A stretch of DNA of 64,000 nucleotides. Source: Pelodera strongyloides (Eukaryota; Nematoda; Chromadorea; Rhabditida; Rhabditidae). The notes below the pieces were generated by a model, which saw only the letters and a program-made list of their open reading frames with translations, did no database searches and was not told the DNA's origin. The stretch is from positions 1 to 64,000 of the forward strand of contig JAANDG010000675.1 of the NCBI GenBank assembly GCA_036852015.1, written 5' to 3'. The position numbers were made by a program, and so were the translations under genes. Shown here one piece after another: positions 1-11,417 of this stretch. Every line of letters begins with the position of its first letter. The first letter of the stretch is position 1.

Positions 1-1286
1 AATCGAACGCGGCTTTATTGAGCCATATATTGCGTTGCGGCGGCCGCGTTGCGTCGCCGCCGCGCGGGCTTTCGAATTGCGCTGAGTCTACTGTAAGTCA
101 GCTTTTCTGCGAAGAACAATCGAGGAGAAGAGGGGTTTTACATTTGCAAACGTCTTGACTGACTTGAAAGAAACGAAACGTCTTGACTGGAGAATTGAAT
201 CAAAGTATTTATTACTCATGGTGATTAAAGTGATTTAATTAAACTGGAATACATATTGCCACTGTTTTTGTTTTCTAGTCGAAAAAAAAAACAGTGGTGA
301 GGTCAGTTTAACATGAAGTATGTCTTGCTGAAGTAGTTTAACATGAAATATGTACATCATTTTGCAGATTTTTTGCCACGGCATTTTGAACCAAAAGACT
401 ATGACGAGATAATTTTCGGCTCACGTACACCTTGACTTGAACATCTGCGAATAACACTGATGCGATACTCTCTGACTGTGATGAGGTAATTTCAGCTCAT
501 TGCTCATGTCATTGTTCTTTAGAAAATAGGAAAAAGTCCGCGATGAGAACACCGCGCCCAAATCCCAAACCCACATAGTGCCTGGCAATATTGACCATGC
601 GTTTGCGACAAGGTATTCAGTAAAGAGTAAACTCATATAAATTATTTATACAACATCACTTCATGCCTACAAAACAAGACGACATAAAATAATCAAGTAA
701 TATAAATTAAAGTAATGATCAAAGACGAGAATACCAGTAACGGTGGACGGAGTTACATGATGACGAAAATTCACAATAGCTCACAAAAGGGGTTGAACAA
801 ACGCACGATAAGGAGACGTACGATTTAGACCCGGGCCCGGTTCCCAAATTTCACACTCCTAACACTTCCTGGTCCACAAAATAAAATTCAGAGAAGCAGG
901 AAAACGGACCGGTATCTGCAAGACTAGTGACCAAAACCGGGCACAGAAACATACAACACACTGCCTACCTAAAAAAACGCTTAGTTCGCAGCATTGGGAT
1001 CGACTCCCCTATTATACTTATTACTTATTCCGGCTTCCACAAAAATCTACGACCGTACACTGAACATTACGCAACTAGATGGCGAAGGCACCAAAGAAAT
1101 ACGGGTACAATCTTAAGTAAATAAAAACAACGGACTCAAGCACGCTAAATATCAGATTTCAATAAATTCGATTAGTTTAACTAGGAAAATGAGTTAATAC
1201 AACCAATACAGTATACTAGGTAGGTCTAAACTAAGTTAGAATTATAGCAGGTGCAACAGAAAAACATCTAAAAAAATATCGTTATC
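1..1286. other. Intergenic, no gene seen
   Basis: The first bases are GC-rich with a CGG/CCG-rich patch, and the rest is ordinary AT-rich sequence. No open frame here has plausible splice sites or a recognisable product. It lies downstream of the pgam-5 stop codon. Confidence 0.5.
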
Positions 1287-4200
1287 TTAGCTGAATGAGA
1301 TCTTTCCCGGTGGCAGATGTCCAATATCTCCCAGACTGCGGATAGAAACCCGACCATTGGGACGAATCACCAACCAGGTAATCGAGCAATTACCCAGGGA
1401 CATACGCAACCAGCCCTCCGGAGGGAACTGCAAAGCCCTGCAATTAACACATTTTGAATCATCTTTCACATTCTCTGCGGAACAGTTCATATGCATCACA
1501 TGAAGTTCAGAATAAAAAAATCAGAATATTACACTGAGCAAGTAGATAACAGCAGGGAATAAATTAAGTCCGCATCTCAAAATTTTGGGGAGGTGATTTA
1601 GACTAATTTGCATATAATGCATTAGAGATCGGGAGGTGATTTAGACTAATTTGTATACAATGCATTAGAGATAGGGAGGTGATTTAGACTAATTTGCATA
1701 CAATGCATTAGAGATAGGGAGGTGATCGTCCGCATTTGGCGGGGTGTTTTATGCCATGGATAACAGACAGGAAGAAAATTCACCCGAAGCTTTTGCCTTC
1801 ACACTCCTTGCCGAACAATTTAATTGGTGTATTTTAGTGGAGGCAACTGCATTATTACGTTGCTCGAGTTCAATTACGAGACTGTTTCGTATAAATATAA
1901 TATAATTAAACTGGCTAAATATAAATGCAAGTACCTGCATACAAAAAACCTGATGACATTAGCATGGCATACAATCACTTCGTACGAGTCCTCCTTCTGT
2001 TTGGGGGAGGCCCTGTGGATGTGGTTGCGGAAAGCTGCCTCGATGCGAGATCCCTCTTGGAAAAACTCCTCGAAGAAACACATTAGATGGTTTCTTACTG
2101 AGCACAGGCAAAGCGATTGCGTATGTCAAGTTATCAAGTTAACAACTCGCAGTTGAGGCTCTTACGAGAAAGAAAAACAATCACAATACTGTATTTATGC
2201 TAAGTACGTACGTGACTCGCATACAATTTGAATCAAATTGAGAGACACAAAAAGAAGCCTTGACAACCAATGTGACATGGCATGGCGAGAATAGCCATCG
2301 TCAACTCGAAAGGAAACAATTAGTCGCAAGTGAACTATTCTGATTTACTAGAGTACTGGGAATAGGAAAAGACCACCCAGAAATCTAAGAGATGTACAAA
2401 ATATGACCTACATTTCTGAATGGTTTCCAGTGAGAAACGGATGGCTCCGGAGGGTACGGGGCTCCTTCTTCCAGCAACGAATCACTTCTACGCGAGAGAT
2501 CAGAAGGAAGCTGAAATACGAAACTATCCTAAAACAAAATCGAAAAATACTTTACTGTGTATTATAAATAACCCTCACTCCTCACTATTTATTTACGCAG
2601 GTGATCGACCACTAATAATAATATTAGCCCGTATGCCCCGTATTCTCGGGTCGACGGAAATGTTCCGTTGGGGAACTCATTCGTATGCAAATTTTTCCCC
2701 CAGGTAGTCTAGATAGTCGAGAAATTTGCATACAAATGAGTTCCCAAACGGAACAGTTCCGTCGACCCGAGAATACGGGCTAATGTTGCCAAAAATCCCT
2801 TCTGGCCCTAGCCCGAAGAGGTCGAGAAATTTGTCATCTGGAACTCGTCGCCTACTGCTCAGGCCCTCTGCGGACATGTCATAAGCAAACAAATCTGTAT
2901 TTTCACCCTTGAATAAAGGTGCACGCTCTTGAAGCGTAAAAAAAACAAATCACCTTTCTCGCAACCGACGACCACGTCTCGCAAAAAAGCATAATTTTGG
3001 AAAAGGCAACGAAAAAATACAACGGTGCTTACCTTTGTCAGTATGATATTCGCCGTCTCCGTAGCACGATTCATTGTTGACATCACCAGATTGGTAAACT
3101 AAAAATGATTTGATTAAATGAAGGCAAGACCTCTCAAGGCTGGTCAGGCCAAAAAAAAATGATTTGTCATGCATAAATGAAATGAAAAGTTGGAAATAAA
3201 AAAGAAACAGGAAACAACAGAATCTATATGTTTAAGAAAAGCATCTATTTTTATCTTATCATATTAACGCACCCCGCACAGTTGGGCGCATAATGTTAAC
3301 TAAGCAACAAGAAAATAAAAAAGGCAAGCACACAAAAGAAGAGAAAGCATGCACAAACAACTCACCTTAATTCCTGAGTTGGCCAGTCTTTCCCCAACTA
3401 GTGCGGCTTGTTCCCGACCTATAAGGCACAGCAAATTCAACTCAGTCAGAGTCAGAATACAAAAGACTGACAGAATTAGAAGGTCAAAACATAAACACTA
3501 TGCCTAAGGCCGTCGGTCAACTACCAGACGACGAAACCATCGATCGACGAAACGACGAAACCATCTTCCAGATTTGTATATTACTTTCGTTTGCAAGATT
3601 AAAAGCAGTAGCAGTACCAACATCGAGATTTCGAGATTAGAACAGTAAGCATGCCAAGCATCAGAAACGTATCACAAATAGTTGGGGAATCAACTCCGGA
3701 TTTCCCGACGAGGTTGATGCCACCATAAGCTCACCATAAGCACATAGCATCACATAATTTACGAGTTACAAACAATAACCAAGACTTACCGAGAGGAGTC
3801 AGAAACTTGTCCTTGGTCTCCATTTGATACTGACCGTGACGGATCAGAATCACATTGCGCGTCGCAGTTGGTTTCACCTAAATGTGAGCAGAATATAAAA
3901 ATATTAAAGATCATTCCATCATCATTTATATTTATCCAACAATATTTTGAATTTTGACACGCAAATGACGCAAAACAAACCGGAAAAACCAATCAAGTCA
4001 AAGCCGGCAGAGAAAGTAATAAAAAGGTAATTCAACTAAAACAGAATCCAAATTAAAAAAAAATTAATGAAGCCAAACCTCTGCCAACATTTCTTTTTGT
4101 TTCTGCTCATTCGCTTCCTCGAGAGTTTTCGGGTCGAGGAGAGTCAAAGGGTCGCGCCTGGAATATTTGTTTTACAAGCACAATTTTAACGTGAATCGGA

Positions 4201-5094
4201 TCGATCAGCAGGAACAGGTGAAGACTTTTGTAACAAGGGCAAACCCCTAGATAACCGCTAGGCGCTAACGCTAAAGCTTCGGTTTCGGAATCCATACAGA
4301 CGACTGAAATCTACTTCTAGTTTCTAGTATATATATACCGACTTGCTGTGCTAGTCTTTGTACTCCGCATTCCATTAGCCACAAATCTATATTTTTATAA
4401 AGTACCATTTTTTCAACATTATTGAACATGAAACAAATCAGGACATCATCAACTTTAGTGTGATGTGTACAGTTCATAAATGCAGCAAGATTGAAAAACT
4501 ATTAGGCTTCACATGGCATATGTGGCAACAAAACAAAACACAGGAAAAACTAACTGATCCCAGTTGAAATCCCATGGAGTGCGAGGAAAGTATTCATCAA
4601 AGTGCATGTTGTGGTGTGACGATTGGTGTCCCGTAGATGAAGCAGAGGAGAAGGCCTCAATCCTTCTAAATATGATATGTATATGCCAATCTCCTATCTT
4701 TACTTGTGAGCGCACTTAAAACTTTGGAAGGATTGGGCCGACCGGGCTAAAAATTCACCCGAAATAAGGGAAGTAGGGAAGGGGTAACTGGGAATGGGAA
4801 TGGTCAATGCTCTGTTCTACAAGCTTCACCCAAACGGAAGCGATTTATTGATTATTCGATTGCTTTTTCTCTTTTCAGTTTCAGGCCTTCAGGGGCACCC
4901 ACAGGCTGTCCAGCTTCGTTGAAGCTTCATCGAAACGGGTAACTGACCAAGCCCAACAGAACAACTTCTGACGGCCTAATTGTAAGTCAATTAATCAGGG
5001 AAACGAACCTCTTGATGGGTAGAGATTCGTCGTTGTAAGCGTGGACGGCAGCTACAATACCACAGACAGGACCAGCGCGGCGGATGAAAAACAT
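1287..5094 (-). CDS. pgam-5: PGAM5 serine/threonine/histidine phosphatase, nine exons
   Basis: Complete gene of 288 residues. The family is an outer or inner mitochondrial membrane phosphatase with a phosphoglycerate-mutase fold, acting in mitochondrial dynamics and stress signalling. Exons from 5' to 3': 5094-5009, 4665-4555, 4157-4079, 3877-3790, 3418-3366, 3098-3033, 2510-2412, 2068-1935, 1437-1287; all phases agree. Visible landmarks are a short hydrophobic N-terminal anchor (about residues 5-20), the WDFNWD oligomerisation motif at 60-65, RHGQY with catalytic His106, REQA at 123-126, RATET, EEGAP (Glu176), VCHAN with His229, and the C-terminal block [10 protein letters not shown]. Length and motif spacing match human PGAM5 (289 residues). 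The start is the first ATG of exon 1, which leads straight into the anchor. The exon 8 acceptor is the unusual TTCGAG, chosen because it keeps phase 0 and the family spacing. Its introns hold several repeats. Confidence 0.95.
1589..1727. repeat. 43-bp tandem repeat in pgam-5 intron 8
   Basis: Three nearly identical units beginning GGGAGGTGATTTAGACTAAT repeat every 43 bp, with a partial fourth. They lie between exons 8 and 9 of pgam-5. Confidence 0.85.
2623..2784. mobile_element. Foldback MITE in pgam-5 intron 6
   Basis: An almost perfect inverted repeat of about 75 bp per arm has ends ATTAGCCCGTAT and ATACGGGCTAAT. The arms meet around a short spacer near 2700. There is no open frame. No clear target duplication was seen, so the superfamily is open. 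Confidence 0.75.
2801..2940 (-). repeat. Dispersed repeat family X, copy A
   Basis: This ~140-bp unit recurs at 38001-38148 and 42311-42452, and its outer end recurs at 16873-16906. It is about 90% alike by eye. It carries CCTAGCCCGAAGA at one side and TTGAATAAAGGTGCACGCTC at the other. On the minus strand all full copies read through the same short peptide. It may be a SINE or a MITE fragment. This copy sits in pgam-5 intron 6, next to the foldback. Confidence 0.75.
3113..3153 (-). repeat. SINE tail fragment
   Basis: This 41-bp stretch (ATTAAATGAAGGCAAGACCT at its start) equals the 3' tail of the tRNA-derived SINE at 7491-8324. It shows that the tail also occurs alone. It lies just upstream of pgam-5 exon 6. 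Confidence 0.75.
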
Positions 5095-5389
5095 CGAGGA
5101 CAAAAACGTTATTATTTCACGCTCAAATTAAAACGAGTTCGCACGAGGAAGAAGAATATTTTGTGAAAAAGGACGAAGGTATGTAATAAAGGACAAATAT
5201 ATTTAGGTGTACGTGTAAATTAGGTCTAAATTAGACTAATTGGACATTATGGGGTTTGCAAGTATGCCACACAGTTGGTAGGAGAGTCAGAGAAGAAAAG
5301 ATGGCAGACATCTAGAGAGTACGAACAAATACAAATGACGAAATTATAGACTACGGAAGTGTACAAATGGCGAAAATTTCGTCGTTTTT

Positions 5390-5925
5390 AGGCCAAAATT
5401 AAAATATGGAAATTTTGCGATTTCGAAATGGTTTTGAAATATTCGCGTAAAATTGGTCTACATTTATATTTATTTTCTGACCACCTGGCTCCCAAGAGAA
5501 AAATGTAAGAAATCTTTTTCTAATAGATGCCATCACACGACTCCCAACGGTTTTTGAGAACTTTTGTACCGCGCAAAAAATATTCATACGTGTTATTTAG
5601 AAAAATATTTATTTAAAAATTTCCGATCAAGCTTTTCATTCTCCGACCACCTGGCTCCCAAGAGAAAAATGTAAGGAATCTTTTTCTAATAGATACCAAC
5701 ACACGGTTCCCAACGGTTTTCGAGAACTTTTGTACCGCGCGAAAAATATTCGTACCGGATATTTGAAAAAATGTTCATTTAAAAATCGCCTATAAAATTT
5801 TTCGTTTTTTGACCAACTGGCTCCATAGAGAAAACCATAAGGAATCTTTTTCTAATACATGTGAACGCACGAATCTCAATGGTTTTCGAAAACTTTTGTA
5901 CCGCACGAAAATTAAAATCGCCGGT
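5390..5925. repeat. 166-bp tandem repeat, three units
   Basis: The marker GACCACCTGGCTCC recurs at about 5479, 5645 and 5811 (the last copy varies), a period of 166 bp. The units share AAAAATGTAAG, CTTTTTCTAATAGAT and CTTTTGTACCGCGC. They diverge by substitution, so the array is not recent. It lies upstream of pgam-5 and has no coding potential. Confidence 0.85.
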
Positions 5926-7481
5926 TGTTACCATAATTGGACTTTTTTAACGTTATTCTAGGATTAAGCTGTTTGCACAGTAGGAGACCACATAAACCCT
6001 TAACGACTAGCCAATTTCGCTACTTATTTACGGTTATAAGAATGTAAATAAGTCTGTCAAATGGTCTCTCACTAAGGCTCTATATTGTATATTTAAGCCA
6101 AAACTTTCCAAACACTCAACTCCGCGACATGTGTTCACTAAGATTGGGTGGTATGCAACAAGATACCCAGCGCAAAATATATCGGCAACGTGGCTCCTTC
6201 TGTAGTTTCGTCACTCAACGCAACGTCAAGTTTGTTTTCAACCTTCAAAGCATACGACATCAAGTACACCTACGACATCGCAGTAACCAACTAGGACGGA
6301 CATGGTGTCGGATGTACCCTCACTAATGCAAGTGTGATGCGTCCTGGTGCCATCCTCTAGTGTCACCGGCCCCAAGGAGGCTGTGTCTATCGCCCTTGTT
6401 GTTGTGTCCTCCTATTCGCCCTTCGAGTGCGAACAGGAAAACACCAAGAATATGGGCACCGTTTGAATGCACCAACACCCCCGACGATGCCGCCATTTAG
6501 TTCCGCTGTGAGACGTTCGCCAAAATATCGGTTATCATTTAAAACATAAACATTCTATCTATACAGCATCATCAACACGGCGAGCGACGACATCTTACGC
6601 TTACCTCTTCAGTTTCGTGCGGAAATATTTTTCTTTAGTACTCAATGTCTCTACAGAACCGGATGAGAGTCTGGAGACGGCAGAACGAGAATAGGACGTT
6701 TTGAAGCGCACGAAAAGGCTAGAACCGTTTGTTCTAGGCTTTCGACATGAAGTCCACAAAGATAGTGAGAATTTATGAGTTTATATAAGAGTTTATTAGT
6801 GGGAGTGGGAATTGATAGTAATGCACAGACAAGAGGAATACACCACGAAGGTTAAGTTAAAGGGATAAGCTCACTAATATTTACATCTCTTTGAATATTT
6901 TTTATTCATAGTATGGCCGAAAATATTCACATCATTACCTTTGCTCCCCGAGGTAGTAGTGCTTGCTCAAAAAGCTGAGTTACCTCGAATTTATAAAACA
7001 ACTGGAGTACCGCAGCCGATAAGTGGGAAAGAGCGTATCTGTGGGAGTGCATCGTCTACTGCTACGGCTACGGAATAACAGCACGTCTAGTTTAATAGGG
7101 CTACGAGAGCCAACGTGCACTCACGGGACCAAAGACGTAGACTACCACACACGGACACGGACGGCTGCGCTACCAAGAATATGCCTCTTTAGGCCGAATA
7201 TATGCTACGGTTAAGGTATTTAACGATGTAGTTAATAAATGTAAGCCGGAATTAGAATATAAATCCTAATCCTACGGTAATTAGGGTAATATATAAGAGA
7301 GTTGTCGTACAGTCACGACAGCGCACATCATTCGGCTATCCGAACAGCATTATCAGGCATCTATTTTGTATGGTAAATATTTGTGTGTGACCTTATCCTG
7401 CGTCGATTTTCGGTCCGTCTTTGCCGTCTTTGCAAGCTTGCCTCATTACCTTCGTGTGTGAGCTTCTCTTCTTCCGTACAA
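5926..7481. other. Intergenic with one possible coding relic
   Basis: Apart from the coding trace entered separately (6128-6471), no gene or repeat was recognised in this stretch. Confidence 0.4.
6128..6471 (+). pseudogene. Possible decayed coding trace
   Basis: From about 6190 a frame reads a normal-looking peptide (KAYDIKYTYDIAVTN), meets a TAG, continues (DGHGV, TLTNASVMRPGAIL), meets a second TAG, and then resumes in another frame (VTGPKEAVSIALVVVSS, FECEQENTKN). Codon use and composition look protein-like, but two stops and a frame change break it. The family was not recognised. It could also be chance. Confidence 0.25.
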
Positions 7482-7569
7482 CCACTATATGATTAAATGA
7501 AGGCAAGACCTCTCAAGGCTGGTCAGGCCAAAGTTTAGTTTGATTGCATGAACGAAAAATTGGGGTATT

Positions 7570-7642
7570 GGACGAGTGGGGGTCGAACCCACGACCTCTG
7601 GATTACCGGTCCAGTATGCTAACCACTACACTACCGCCACCC
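7570..7642 (-). repeat. tRNA-derived SINE head (Thr-like)
   Basis: Read on the minus strand it has an A box (TAGTGTAGTGGTTAGCATA) and a B box (GGTTCGACCCC). The five-base anticodon stem is perfect around a loop whose triplet GGT would be Thr, but position 33 is C rather than U. The acceptor ends do not pair. It is therefore a SINE promoter rather than a working tRNA. Confidence 0.8.
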
Positions 7643-7933
7643 ACACCCAAATTTCGTTCTTGCTAGCGACTTATACGGCTCGCCTGCAACACACAGTGGG
7701 CGCATAGCACCACAACTGCCTGGGGGGTTATAAACCACAATACCAGCTAGGTGTGCATAACCGGAAAGAATTGATTAAATGAAGGCAAGACCTCTCAAGG
7801 CTGGTCAGGCCAAAGTTTAGTTTGATTGCATGAACGAAAAATTGGGGTATTGGACGAGTGTGGGTCGAACCCACGACCCCCACTTTTTGCAGGCGAGCCG
7901 TATAAGTCGCTAGCAAGAACGAAATTTGGGTGT

Positions 7934-8007
7934 GGGTGGCGGTAGTGTAGTGGTTAGCATACTGGACCGGTAATCCAGAGGTCGTGGGTTCGACCCCCAC
8001 TCGTCCA
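7934..8007 (+). repeat. tRNA-derived SINE head, second copy
   Basis: Same sequence as the head at 7570-7642, on the opposite strand. It is followed by the SINE body CCAATACCCCAATTTTTCG and by the tail CTTGAGAGGTCTTGCCTTC ending near 8092. Confidence 0.85.
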
Positions 8008-8215
8008 ATACCCCAATTTTTCGTTCATGCAATCAAACTAAACTTTGGCCTGACCAGCCTTGAGAGGTCTTGCCTTCATTTAATCAATTCTTTCCGGTTA
8101 TGCACACCTAGCTGGTATTGTGGTTTATAACCCCCCAGGCAGTTGTGGTGCTATGCGCCCACTGTGTGTTGCAGGCGAGCCGTATAAGTCGCTAGCAAGA
8201 ACGAAATTTGGGTGT

Positions 8216-8289
8216 GGGTGGCGGTAGTGTAGTGGTTAGCATACTGGACCGGTAATCCAGAGGTCGTGGGTTCGACCCCCACTCGTCCA
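8216..8289 (+). repeat. tRNA-derived SINE head, third copy
   Basis: Identical in its A and B boxes to the copy at 7934. Its body is cut at 8324, directly before the right-hand target duplication, so this copy lacks the tail. Confidence 0.85.
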
Positions 8290-8400
8290 ATACCCCAATT
8301 TTTCGTTCATGCAATCAAACTAAACCACTATATGGCCCATGCCTACCCTAAGAGCTTGTTTCATTTTCTTCAGTATAGTTAAACAGTTTTAAGGAAGACT

Positions 8401-8590
8401 TAAAGGATCGCAGTCACTACAAAATCATCATTTTTCTTTGAGCTTACTTGTATTTAGTAAAGAATAAAGACAAATACTTTACCAAAAGCGAATAATTTGA
8501 ATTCCAACTCAGGGAGTGAACTAGTAAAAAAGTAGTTCTACTTAACTACCGCAGGATCACTATTTTTTTTTAAAATAAAATCACAGGAAC
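8401..8590. mobile_element. Foldback-family fragment
   Basis: It starts TTAAAGGATCGCAGTCACTA, the terminus of the TTAA element at 44878-45290. It also contains a block near 8510-8560 (CTCAGGGAGTGAACTAGTAA) that matches the interior of the element at 57212-57560. The right end is unclear. Confidence 0.5.
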
Positions 8591-8656
8591 TGGGAAACGC
8601 AGAAATTAAACTAAGAATGTGTTGGGAAGAGGATCGTAGACTAATTACGACAGTTA

Positions 8657-8897
8657 TCTTCTTATTATATAAAAGTCTAACTGTAGCCTAATTTGCATAC
8701 CGATGTGCGTTACGAAATGCAAATTTCGTGTTCGGGTATAAAAAGAGTTTCGCAGCTCAATATCGATGTATGCATATGCAATTGTTTCCTATTATGCGAA
8801 TTTCTTATGATACATTTGAAACTTTCTATATAAGTATGCCCATGCTAAACCAATCATATTTCCATGTAAGTCGCCTCAGGCGGCGTGAGCCGGCTGG
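8657..8897 (+). mobile_element. Non-autonomous Helitron, family 1
   Basis: A 241-bp element inserted between A (8656) and T (8898). It starts TCTTCTTATTATATAAAAG. It ends with a small hairpin (GTCGCC-TCA-GGCGGC, 8870-8884) followed by GTGAGCCGG and CTGG. These are the Helitron signatures (5' TC, 3' hairpin plus CTRR, A/T target, no inverted repeats). A second copy lies on the other strand at 41123-41356. Confidence 0.8.
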
Positions 8898-9280
8898 TTA
8901 TCAATAATGTTGTTTTCAGCACAAACATTATTAACAAGAAGCCACGCTCGACTCTGCCACAACAATAGTTGAACCGTATAAATGATATAATTAAAAAATA
9001 GCCGTCCAAAGGAAGTGTAGTAATCCCAAGATTGACAATCGTCCCATGGCAGGCTCAAACGTCCTTAGTCGCCCCATACATAGCGGTGCCCGGGGCCAAC
9101 CGTCACATTGAAGGATTGAAGTATAGCTGTATAGTCGTCGCAACGAAGTAAAATTGGGAATACACTTTGCCTTCATTTCGTAAGTCGATTAAGGTCTTTT
9201 TTAACAACGCCTTGTGCCTCTAAACAATTATTTAGTGATTGTACCGAGTCCTGTCCAGGAAAATCCGGTCACAATAAATG
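8898..9280. other. Intergenic, no gene seen
   Basis: No repeat family or splice-consistent frame was recognised here. Confidence 0.4.
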
Positions 9281-9470
9281 AGTTGAAGGGACAGGCCCAC
9301 AAGAAAAATTGTCCCTCAATTTACTCGCACATAATGTCGGAATTTCAGAAATATTACTGTGAAAACCGCATTTTTTTACACCTAGAACTCGCAGAGGTAT
9401 TCCACGACAAACAGTTCGGAGAGGTATCTTAGTCAAAAATTGGGACGTCGGATTATCGTGCCCCATCCCC
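9281..9470. mobile_element. Foldback MITE arm
   Basis: GGGACAGGCCCAC is followed by a ~170-bp stretch that matches one arm of the foldback at 42807-43252. Shared motifs are TTTCAGAAATATTACTGTG, AAAACCGCAT and TAGAACTCGCAGAG. Only one arm is present. Confidence 0.65.
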
Positions 9471-9604
9471 ATTGTCGCGTAAAATATAGGTTATTTTGCG
9501 CTGTAGAGGGTTTCTCGAACGAATGACTTTGAAATATTTTCCTTTGAAAGAAATGCGCAAAGTACTCTAATGTTGCGCGACGCTGTTCCTAAAGGTTTAA
9601 GATA

Positions 9605-9613
9605 CAATATATA

Positions 9614-9662
<49 letters not shown>
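9605..9662. repeat. (TA)n microsatellite
   Basis: A nearly pure TA run. The Helitron at 9663-10070 begins at its last A, and TA repeats also follow that element, so the element inserted inside the microsatellite. Confidence 0.9.
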
Positions 9663-9665
<3 letters not shown>

Positions 9666-10070
9666 TATTATATAAAGGAGAAGAGTTTGTCACGGGTTTG
9701 TTTTTATGTGCACAACGAAATCCTTTCATAAAGAAAATTATTCGATCGAAAGAGCATACAAAATCTTTGTGGCTGGCGAGATTCGAACCCACATCAGCGC
9801 ACAACCTCTCGATTCACAGTCCAACGCTCTACCGGTTGAGCTATGCTAGCCTATGGATGAAGGATCTTATAGGAGATAGAAGAGCAATTGCAATAGCAAA
9901 TTTGCAAATTTGCATGAAGTCCACAACTATATTATACGTTTCCGCATAAACGTAAATGAACGTCTTTTTTACGTTTGAAGAAATTCCTTTTTTTTTTAAT
10001 AGGGTAACTATCGGCCGAAGGCCGATTCCTCCAGTCGGAGAAGAGCCCGTAGGGCTCTTCGAACGGCTGG
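9663..10070 (+). mobile_element. Non-autonomous Helitron, family 2, with a tRNA-His-like insert
   Basis: A 408-bp element between A (9662) and T (10071). The 5' end is TCTTATTATATAAAGGAG. The 3' end has a perfect 9-bp stem with a 3-base loop (10040-10060, GAAGAGCCC-GTA-GGGCTCTTC), then GAACGG and CTGG. Inside, at about 9768-9848 on the minus strand, is a tRNA-like segment with anticodon-position GTG (His) and the B-box GGTTCGAATCT. A sister copy is at 50642-51084 and a 3' fragment at 50011-50180. It encodes no protein. Confidence 0.85.
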
Positions 10071-10114
10071 TATATATATATTTACTTAGCACTATGTAAC
10101 ATCCCTATTTGACT

Positions 10115-10465
10115 ACTTATCGCGCGATTTGGCGCTGTCCTAATTTTCTCGAAAACTGGGAGTTGTGTTGAGCTAATATTTCTACAGAAATGTTCAAAAT
10201 GGTCAATTCTTGGGCGCTTGCTAGTTTCAAGTTGATCCATAACGCTTGACGTATTGAAAAATAATATTTTTACATCACCATTTTTACTATTTTCCACTAA
10301 AATAAGGATGTGCTTCGCGCTGTCCCAATTTTATCGAAGAATATGAGGTGTATCGAGCTAATTTTTTGCAGAACTGTTCAGAATTGTCTAAGTTTGGGCG
10401 CATGCTAGTTTCAAGTTAATCCATAATGAAGCGTTTCTAAAATATGTATTTTTATAAAGATATTT
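10115..10465. repeat. 185-bp tandem duplication
   Basis: The marker GCGCTGTCC recurs at 10132 and 10317. Both units share TCGAGCTAAT-like text, TTCTACAGAA / TTTGCAGAAC and GCTAGTTTCAAGTT. The copies are clearly diverged. Confidence 0.7.
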
Positions 10466-10469
10466 TTTA

Positions 10470-11413
10470 TTCAAAAATTAAATTTTCCCCACATTTCGTC
10501 CATTGAATTTTCTCGTACTTTTCGCCTGTACTGCCGAAGATTTGCTTGGGCCTACGGACGAACTGTGTCGGGCGTCGAACCCATCCAAAAAAAATCATTT
10601 GCAACTGCGCAACCAACTGAATAATAGCGCAATGTACGGCACTGACAAGTGTCAGGCTGTGATGTAACTTGCGAAGAAATTACGAACGATTTTCGTTCGG
10701 CATACCATAGTTTTGCAATAACCCAAGTTGAGTTATTCCTAGAGTATATGTGAGTGAATTGTGTGAAGACAATTTGGAAAGAATGTTTTCCAACCCTGGT
10801 AGACAGACCATAAGCGATGGTGATGCACGATTGTCGCTCGTCAGGCTCCAGATACACTGAGGAAACTTGGCCGGTGTGCGGCTTACACTGGGCCCAAAAT
10901 GTGTGGGCCGCCACATCTGGGCCCACCCAAAGCCGCAAGGATTTCGTATTGAATGCGTTTTTTTGTCGTGTGACAGTGTTCAGACATGTAACGATGCGAT
11001 GCGTACAATAAGGATAGAGATTAACTTTATTAGTAGTAATGTGAACCAGTCACTGTTGGATCATTGTGAATAAAAATAAAGTAGTATAAAAATAAAGTAG
11101 TATACAATACTAATACATACGCACTGGTTTACAGAAAAACAATGATTTGAAAAATAACAACAGGAGTGGTATCGCACTGCAACATACGCCGACGATGATT
11201 CAGCAGCGAACGAAAAATAAAAACGAATCGGAGTGATTGCTTCTCTAACAAAACAAAAAAATAAACATGCGCTGTAAATGTGTATCTTATACCGAAAAAA
11301 ACTCTTGCAAAGACTTTGTTTTCAATAATCTACCAGAGAAGGTGGTCCAGGACAGGAAAAAAGTGCAACAATCAAGAATAACCGTCTTAGTAAGTAGAAG
11401 TATAGACCAAACA
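10470..11413. other. Intergenic, one unconvincing open frame
   Basis: A 128-codon frame on the minus strand (10938-10552) starts with TTG and has no family signature, no splice sites and a GGGCCC-rich start. It was not called as a gene. Nothing else was recognised. Confidence 0.4.
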
Positions 11414-11417
11414 TTAA

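Larger units (their letters stand above)
7482..8333. mobile_element. Palindromic tRNA-SINE insertion with 9-bp target duplication
   Basis: CCACTATAT occurs at 7482-7490 and again at 8325-8333, flanking an 834-bp insert. The insert is a large inverted duplication: the left arm carries one SINE head on the minus strand, and the right arm carries two heads on the plus strand. The arms are nearly identical, including the unique spacer that mentions GGCGAGCCGTATAAGTCGC. The centre is near 7885, where a third minus-strand head is truncated. The target duplication fits retroposition. The palindrome suggests template switching or later rearrangement. Confidence 0.85.

Noticed and set aside
7570..8289. 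Functional tRNA genes
   Set aside because: Acceptor ends do not pair, position 33 is C, and the copies are followed by a common SINE body and tail.
10552..10938. 128-codon minus-strand open frame
   Set aside because: Non-ATG start, no family signature, no splice context; several frames are open in the same GC-richer patch.
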